8,964 bases of DNA from an uncultured Christensenellaceae bacterium (lineage in GTDB: Bacteria; Bacillota_A; Clostridia; Christensenellales; UBA3700): positions 1-8,964 of the forward strand of contig CALWKT010000015.1 in NCBI GenBank assembly GCA_944381335.1, in the 5' to 3' direction. The notes under the pieces were generated by a model. That model had not been told where the DNA came from and ran no database searches. It saw only the letters and a program-made list of their open reading frames with translations. The position numbers were made by a program, and so were the translations under genes. Positions 5,647-8,964 of this stretch are shown here, piece after piece (position 1 is the stretch's first letter; each line of letters opens with the position of its first letter).

Positions 5647-6231
5647 TCATAACAATCCGCCGTCTTTTGCGTTTTCTTCGTCGATCTCTTTCTGTTTCGC
5701 GCTTACCTTCTCTCTGAACGCGGCGTAGAAATTCTTCTGAAGCACCGCCCCGAGCGCCACGACCGCAAATGCGGACAGCGACCACAGCTTGTCGGGAAAG
5801 ACGAGCGCAACGGCAAGCGAAACGACGATGCTGACAAGCATTGAAAACACGATCGTCTTGCCTCTGAACTTGCCGTATTCGTCGTAAAGTTCGTACAGTT
5901 CAGCTGTTTTTGCATACTCGGGTTTCCCTTCGATCCTCTTTCTCTGCTCCTTTTCCACCTTTCCGACGTAATATGCGCTTTGCAGGCAGGCAAGCGTCGT
6001 CAGCAATGTCGTGGTGCCGAAAAAGATCGGATACGCGTAACCGATCAGATTGGTTTCCAACACCCAACCGGTGCAGAACACGCAGATGATGCAGATCGCC
6101 ATAAAAGACGTGACTATCGCCGAGCTGAGGAGTTGATAGCCGTAATTCTTCCTGCATTTTTCCGCTTTCTCCCTGAGATCGGGATCGGGGAAAAGATATT
6201 CGTAGTCGTTTTTTACGTTTTCGTCAGACAT
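5647..6231 (-). CDS. Four-helix membrane protein of unknown function
   Basis: 194 aa. Hydrophobic segments at about 31-57, 62-88, 126-146 and 149-166 predict four membrane helices arranged as two hairpins. They are separated by a charged, tyrosine-rich cytoplasmic loop (about 90-125: KVEKEQRKRIEGK...ELYELYDEYGKFRGK). The amino-terminal 30 residues and the carboxyl tail (REKVSAKQKEIDEENAKD) are also highly charged, so both ends are probably cytoplasmic. I do not recognise the family. Its ATG lies within the last codons of the GNAT gene (8-base overlap) and its own stop overlaps the grpB-like start (ATGA), so it is translated within a coupled operon. Relation to its enzyme neighbours is unclear. 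Confidence 0.78.
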   Translation of the reverse strand: MSDENVKNDYEYLFPDPDLREKAEKCRKNYGYQLLSSAIVTSFMAICIICVFCTGWVLETNLIGYAYPIFFGTTTLLTTLACLQSAYYVGKVEKEQRKRIEGKPEYAKTAELYELYDEYGKFRGKTIVFSMLVSIVVSLAVALVFPDKLWSLSAFAVVALGAVLQKNFYAAFREKVSAKQKEIDEENAKDGGLL

Positions 6232-6736
6232 CTTCTTTCAACACTCCGTATCTGCAAAGATCGTATATTTTTCCATCCTTGTACGCCGCCCTCCTCAGCA
6301 CGCCTTCAAGCACGAAACCGTTCTTCTCAAGCACTCTGCGGGAAGCGACGTTTGGCGCGAACACCTCCGAACTCATTTTCACGATGTCGAGTTTTTTAAA
6401 AGCCTCTTTTATCATAAGCCGCGCCGCCTCGGTCGCTATCCCCTTGCCGGTAAAGCGGAAATCGAGTATATATCCGAGCTCCGCGTCCTTGACGAAAATG
6501 TCTCTCTTGCCTTCGGCGGTGATATTTCCCACAACTTTTCCGTCCGCAACGACGGCGCGGAAAAGGCTGTCTTTGCCGTCGTGCTTTCCGACGACTTCTT
6601 CAAGCCAGAAATCCGCGTCCGCTTCTGTATACGGAAACGGCAATCTGCCGGTAAGATAGGCGCGGTCGGTATTGTTGCAGACTTCGATAAGCCCCGCTTT
6701 CAATTTTTCCGACCATTTTTCAAGTCTTATATCCAT
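6224..6736 (-). CDS. GNAT-family N-acetyltransferase (RimJ/RimL-like)
   Basis: 170 aa from the ATG at 6736. Features of the acetyl-CoA-binding GNAT fold: the ELGYILDFRFTGKGIATEA segment (86-104), with R94, G97, G99 of the Q/RxxGxG motif that grips the CoA pyrophosphate, then the APNVASRRVLEKNGFVLEG motif (127-145) typical of RimJ/RimL-like and ribosomal or small-molecule acetyltransferases. The carboxyl end (YKDGKIYDLCRYGVL) also fits that group. The substrate cannot be told. The ATG is preferred over an in-frame GTG at 6766 because AGGGGAG lies a suitable distance before the ATG and the GTG is at the predicted transcription start. It is the first gene of the GNAT, membrane protein, grpB operon. 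Confidence 0.88.
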   Translation of the reverse strand: MDIRLEKWSEKLKAGLIEVCNNTDRAYLTGRLPFPYTEADADFWLEEVVGKHDGKDSLFRAVVADGKVVGNITAEGKRDIFVKDAELGYILDFRFTGKGIATEAARLMIKEAFKKLDIVKMSSEVFAPNVASRRVLEKNGFVLEGVLRRAAYKDGKIYDLCRYGVLKEDV

Positions 6737-6770
6737 AAAACGCTCTTCTCCCCTGTTTTCTTCCACATTT

Positions 6771-6800
6771 ATTTTAATTAATTTTTGTGAGATTTGTCAA
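6771..6800 (-). promoter_or_regulatory. Promoter of the GNAT operon
   Basis: Minus strand: TTGACA (6795-6800), 18-nt AT-rich spacer, TAAAAT (6771-6776). Predicted start near 6764, leaving a leader of about 28 nt that contains the AGGGGAG ribosome binding site. Confidence 0.75.
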
Positions 6801-6946
6801 CATCTGATTGTTTTGCGGCTGCTGGCGCCAGGAAAAATTTCATGCGCGTTCGAGCAGCGGAAATCGCCTTCCGCCGCTTTGTCGTCCTTATAGATGCGGC
6901 AGGGTTTTGCCTTTTTCGCGTACCCGGAAATTTTATTTAAAACAGT

Positions 6947-6974
6947 AAAAAAACAGAAGACATTCAGTCTCCCG
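6947..6974 (-). terminator. Rho-independent terminator after the transporter-SDR operon
   Basis: Minus strand CGGGAGAC (6967-6974) pairs with GTCTTCTG (6954-6961) using two G-U pairs, loop of five, followed by seven T (6947-6953). It begins 22 bases beyond the SDR stop. The 146 bases between it and the GNAT promoter hold nothing I can support. Confidence 0.75.
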
Positions 6975-6995
6975 TTTTTCTCTGACAGTTATTGT

Positions 6996-7643
6996 TTACC
7001 AGACGAACTCGGCTTTCGCCGCCTCGCCGTTGTCGATCAGGATATCCTGAGCGGTCATCGACTTATTGACGACGGTGACGAAATACGCCCAGTCCGCTAT
7101 CTCCTCTGCGCTCGCCCACTTGGGGATCAGCGTGAGAGACATGATCCTGTTCCACATCTTTTCGTCTTTCATCACCCTGTCGTTTATATCGGTCGTCACG
7201 CCTCCCGGGGAAAGGCTGTTCGCGGTCGCGCCGTATTTCGCGACCCTGAGCGCGACGTTTTTCATGTAAGCTATGACCCCGCCTTTGCTCGCCGTGTATT
7301 CGGGAAACTCCGCGCCCGTGTGCGCGCTTGCAGAAGCGATGAAAAGCACGCTTTTTATATTGTCCTGAAACGCATATTTTTCGGTAACGCGGATCGTGCC
7401 TTTCAGATTTACGTCTATATCTCTTCCGCTATCCTGAACTCCGGCGTTGTTGACGACTATTTCAAAGCCGTCAACGTCAGGCAAACCGTCTTTTGATATA
7501 TCGCAGACGAAATGGCGGTAATTCTTATCTTCCAGCGTGCTCTCATCTACGTCCAGACCCACGACATAATGCCCAAGACTGAGAAATTTCTGCGCGATCG
7601 CGCGCCCGATACCTTTGCTCGTACCCGTGATCAGAACTTTCAT
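6996..7643 (-). CDS. Short-chain dehydrogenase/reductase (SDR)
   Basis: 215 aa, a compact classical SDR. The Rossmann NAD(P) site is TGTSKGIG (6-13), the structural NNAG motif is at 65-68, and the catalytic set is S104 in IASAS, Y116 and K120 in YTASK. The active-site PGG motif (146-148) follows. D31 after strand 2 (GLDVDES) suggests preference for NAD(H) over NADP(H). The protein is shorter than the usual ~250 residues, mainly through loss in the substrate-binding loop and between S104 and Y116 (12 residues apart instead of the common 13). The substrate is unknown. Its ATG overlaps the stop of the VUT transporter (ATGA) and an AGGAAGAG ribosome binding site lies inside that gene, so the two are co-translated and share the preQ1 riboswitch. 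Confidence 0.9.
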   Translation of the reverse strand: MKVLITGTSKGIGRAIAQKFLSLGHYVVGLDVDESTLEDKNYRHFVCDISKDGLPDVDGFEIVVNNAGVQDSGRDIDVNLKGTIRVTEKYAFQDNIKSVLFIASASAHTGAEFPEYTASKGGVIAYMKNVALRVAKYGATANSLSPGGVTTDINDRVMKDEKMWNRIMSLTLIPKWASAEEIADWAYFVTVVNKSMTAQDILIDNGEAAKAEFVW

Positions 7644-8398
7644 ACCACTCTTCCTTTCTGCCTGTCGACAAATTCGAAATATTCTTTTCCGACGTTATCC
7701 TTTTTCCACTTCCTGCAAACGCCGTAACCGAAGCCTGAGAACACCACCTCGAAAAGAAGCTCCGCCACCATTCCGGTCAGAGAACACGTCACGCATTGCA
7801 GAAGGGTCCAGCCGAAGAAATTGTGGCTGACTATCAGCGCGAAGATCATGTTGTCGACGAACTGCCCTATCGCGGTCGAAACGTACGATCTCATAAAGTA
7901 AGCAGCGGCGCCGTCGGGATTCTTTTTGAACGCGATCCCTATGCCGGCGTTGGTAAAGTTATTTACCACGGACGAAACGATAAACGCCACGGTACTGCCG
8001 AGAAGCACGTACCAGGTGCCGCCGAAAGTGTTGTCGAGCGCGGTGTTTATCTGCTCTCCGCCGCTTTCAACGAAAGATTCTCCCCACGCGCCGGGAATAA
8101 GGCTTCCCAGAAACATTATCAGGCAGAACACGAGATTGACAACTATCGCGAAAAGCGACAGCATAGTCGCCGCCTTGGGTCCGAAATGCTTCGTCACCGT
8201 GTCCATCGCGAGAAACGCAAACCACGAAACTATTATCCCGCAATCCAGCGCAAGCCAGCTCACAGGCAGGTTGATACTCTTGTTGGCAAGAAGGTTCATA
8301 GCAAATACGCTGAGCACAAAAAACACCGTCACCGGCGCAGGAACGCTTACTATGAGCAATCTGAATTCTTTGAATGCGTCTTTGATTTTTTCTGACAT
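7640..8398 (-). CDS. VUT-family transporter, probable queuosine-precursor (preQ1/preQ0/queuine) importer
   Basis: 252 aa from the ATG at 8398. Six hydrophobic segments (about 21-39, 47-65, 78-101, 128-147, 173-191, 200-222) and the VUT/YhhQ hallmarks: NLLANKSI (35-42), an acidic DTVTKHFGPKAA loop (66-77) and STAIGQFVDNMIF (174-186). This family imports 7-deazaguanine precursors of queuosine, the modified base of GUN tRNA anticodons. Assignment is supported by the preQ1 aptamer and attenuator directly upstream. The start at 8398 (AGAGAGG ribosome binding site a few bases upstream) is preferred over the upstream in-frame ATG at 8449, which lies inside the terminator hairpin. It is co-transcribed with the SDR downstream. 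Whether it carries preQ1, preQ0 or queuine cannot be read from sequence. Confidence 0.88.
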   Translation of the reverse strand: MSEKIKDAFKEFRLLIVSVPAPVTVFFVLSVFAMNLLANKSINLPVSWLALDCGIIVSWFAFLAMDTVTKHFGPKAATMLSLFAIVVNLVFCLIMFLGSLIPGAWGESFVESGGEQINTALDNTFGGTWYVLLGSTVAFIVSSVVNNFTNAGIGIAFKKNPDGAAAYFMRSYVSTAIGQFVDNMIFALIVSHNFFGWTLLQCVTCSLTGMVAELLFEVVFSGFGYGVCRKWKKDNVGKEYFEFVDRQKGRVV

Positions 8399-8436
8399 TA
8401 CGTCCTCTCTCAACGCGACCACAAGCAAAAACAAAT

Positions 8437-8457
8437 AAAAAAGGCGCAAAATGCGCC
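8437..8457 (-). terminator. Riboswitch expression-platform terminator
   Basis: Minus strand GGCGCA (8452-8457) and TGCGCC (8443-8448) form a perfect six-bp stem with a three-base loop, followed by six T (8437-8442) and then more T-rich sequence. It lies between the preQ1 aptamer and the transporter start codon, so it should act as a ligand-controlled attenuator. Confidence 0.85.
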
Positions 8458-8465
8458 ACCCTTTT

Positions 8466-8505
8466 CCCTAGTTTTGTTTATAGACAGGATGGTCACGAAC
8501 TGTCT
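8466..8505 (-). promoter_or_regulatory. PreQ1 riboswitch aptamer (class I-like)
   Basis: Minus strand: stem P1 AGACAG (8500-8505) with CTGTCT (8482-8487). The P1 loop starts TTCGTGACC, and the 3' side carries the A-rich tail ATAAACAAAACTAGGG (8466-8481), the signature of preQ1-I aptamers, where the A-rich strand docks in the P1 groove and the end pairs with the loop to close an H-type pseudoknot. It begins about ten bases after the predicted transcription start and is followed by an intrinsic terminator. Binding of preQ1 should favour termination and shut off the transporter-SDR operon. The exact P2 pairing is uncertain by eye. Confidence 0.82.
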
Positions 8506-8521
8506 GTTTATTTACAGACTG

Positions 8522-8550
8522 ATTTTAGCATTGCGCACGGACTTTGTCAA
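8522..8550 (-). promoter_or_regulatory. Promoter of the transporter-SDR operon
   Basis: Minus strand: TTGACA (8545-8550), 17-nt spacer, TAAAAT (8522-8527), with TG one base before the -10 (extended type). Predicted start near 8515, immediately ahead of the preQ1 aptamer. Confidence 0.85.
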
Positions 8551-8568
8551 GCGCGTCGAGGCACGCTA

Positions 8569-8597
8569 TTGAAATTTATCTGAAAAAGTGTTATAAT
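8569..8597 (+). promoter_or_regulatory. Extended -10 promoter giving a leaderless mRNA
   Basis: TTGAAA (8569-8574), 17-nt spacer, TATAAT (8592-8597) with TG one base upstream (8589-8590). The -10 ends six bases before the ATG at 8604, so transcription should start at the A of the ATG. It is back-to-back with the riboswitch operon promoter, with 18 bp between the two -35 boxes. Confidence 0.8.
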
Positions 8598-8603
8598 CCC
8601 TGC

Positions 8604-8964
8604 ATGGAAACAAACAAGACCGTGATCTGTTTTTCTCCCACGGGGAGTTGCCTTAAAATCGCCCGCTACCTATGCTCGTACGGCGACGTGCTGATCGACG
8701 TGACTCTGCCTCTCAACAGACAGACTGCGCCGGCTTTTTCAAAGGGCGGGCGCGCGGTTTTTGTCTTTCCGGTTTACAACGGCAACATCCCCGACGTATG
8801 CGCGAGGTATATCGGAATACTGAACGGAAAAGGGTGCCGTGCGGATATCGTCTGCGTATACGGCGGCGTAACCAAAGGCAGGAGCCTTCCCTCCGCGGCA
8901 AGGCGCCTCTTTGACAGAGGTTTCGTCCCGACAAACGGCGCGTATATGGCTGCTCCTCATTTTT
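8604..8964 (+). CDS. Flavodoxin-like protein, probable EFR1-type flavodoxin-ferredoxin, amino-terminal part
   Basis: The first 120 residues are in the window and the gene runs off the right edge. They follow a flavodoxin fold: strand VICFSPTGSC (7-16) with the FMN phosphate loop SPTG, strand AVFVFPVYNGNIPDV (51-65), and strand DIVCVYGGVTKGRSLPSA (81-98), then a helix and RGFVPTNGAYMAAPHF (105-120). This arrangement resembles EFR1-family proteins of anaerobic Firmicutes, in which a flavodoxin domain is followed by a 2[4Fe-4S] ferredoxin domain; the ferredoxin part would lie beyond the window. The role is likely electron transfer in the cytoplasm. The start is fixed by the promoter: the ATG sits at the predicted +1, with no ribosome binding site. 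C16 takes the position usually held by Thr or Ser. Confidence 0.75.
   Translation, partial: METNKTVICFSPTGSCLKIARYLCSYGDVLIDVTLPLNRQTAPAFSKGGRAVFVFPVYNGNIPDVCARYIGILNGKGCRADIVCVYGGVTKGRSLPSAARRLFDRGFVPTNGAYMAAPHF

Larger units (their letters stand above)
4798..5650 (-). pseudogene. GrpB-family protein gene interrupted by a MITE-like element
   Basis: GrpB-family proteins (UPF0157, nucleotidyltransferase-like fold, function poorly known) have an HVGSTAV...KPIVDI core and a HIHLR...F..YL..HP carboxyl half. The first half is encoded from the ATG at 5650 (translationally coupled, ATGA overlap with the preceding stop) through HVGSTAVGTIKAKPIVDI (54-71) to ISLNKGYT. There the frame enters the inserted element and stops at 5312-5314 after Arg-Pro-Glu. 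The second half, TPDGYADEVFHIHLRNKGDADEIYF... to the stop at 4798, continues on the other side in a different frame. Deleting 5038-5325 plus one TATA copy gives 561 bases, exactly 187 codons, with the continuous family sequence NKGYTPDG at the junction. The gene therefore worked until recently. It is the third gene of a minus-strand operon. Confidence 0.9.

Noticed and set aside
5312..5785. GrpB amino-terminal extension from 5785
   Set aside because: The extra residues are an arginine-rich readthrough of the overlapping membrane protein gene; family similarity begins after the ATG at 5650, which is coupled to the preceding stop.
6224..6766. A longer GNAT protein starting at GTG 6766
   Set aside because: The GTG lies at the predicted transcription start without a ribosome binding site, while the ATG at 6736 has AGGGGAG upstream.
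6842..6940. A 32-codon plus-strand frame preceded by AGGA
   Set aside because: No promoter, no recognisable features, arginine-rich composition; compatible with chance in a GC-rich gap.
6788..6960. A minus-strand open stretch containing cysteines between the SDR terminator and the GNAT promoter
   Set aside because: It lacks a start codon with a ribosome binding site and runs through both the terminator and the GNAT promoter -35 box.
7640..8449. A longer VUT transporter starting at ATG 8449
   Set aside because: That ATG is inside the attenuator hairpin; the ATG at 8398 has its own ribosome binding site and begins the normal family sequence.
8502..8519. A GTCTGT/ACAGAC hairpin on the minus strand that would compete with riboswitch stem P1
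   Set aside because: The promoter predicts transcription starting near 8515, so most of the upstream GTCTGT strand would not be in the RNA.

Overview
The window reads as chromosomal core from a Gram-positive, Clostridia-type bacterium. Supporting signs are AAGGAGG-like ribosome binding sites, near-consensus sigma-A promoters, a YabO-type RqcP, a protein with a Spo0A DNA-binding domain, and a preQ1 riboswitch in front of a VUT-family transporter. No genus can be assigned from this sequence alone, and there are no rRNA, tRNA or CRISPR features.

Layout. The left edge holds the first 34 codons of rpoB (minus strand) behind two tandem TTGACA-N17-TATAAT promoters; rplL is not directly upstream. 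Next come a terminator and a two-gene minus-strand operon of small membrane proteins (36 aa and 182 aa). From a divergent promoter region the plus strand carries a HAD phosphatase, rqcP and a fused ispDF as one tightly packed operon. A lone two-helix membrane protein follows (3549-3866). A spo0A-like regulator with a degenerate receiver domain (4063-4773) follows, preceded by a pair of 16-bp palindromes and a Spo0A-box match.

The minus strand then runs from 6736 down to 4798: GNAT acetyltransferase, four-helix membrane protein, GrpB-family protein, each start overlapping the preceding stop. The grpB-like gene is interrupted by a 288-bp MITE-like element with 20/21-matching terminal inverted repeats. 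Removing the element plus one 4-bp target copy restores an exact 187-codon frame. A second minus-strand operon (8398 down to 6996) pairs a queuosine-precursor-type VUT transporter with an SDR oxidoreductase, under a preQ1-I-like aptamer and an attenuator-type terminator. The right edge holds the start of a flavodoxin-like protein (EFR1 type), divergently transcribed.

The strongest cross-cutting pattern concerns three unrelated plus-strand genes (HAD, 3549 membrane protein, 8604 flavodoxin-like). Each has an extended -10 box (TGnTAtAAT type) ending only 6-8 nt before the ATG, a -35-like hexamer exactly 17 nt upstream, and no Shine-Dalgarno sequence, so their mRNAs are predicted to be leaderless. 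Other genes in the window have ordinary leaders and ribosome binding sites. Everything here is read from sequence by eye; no database search was run.
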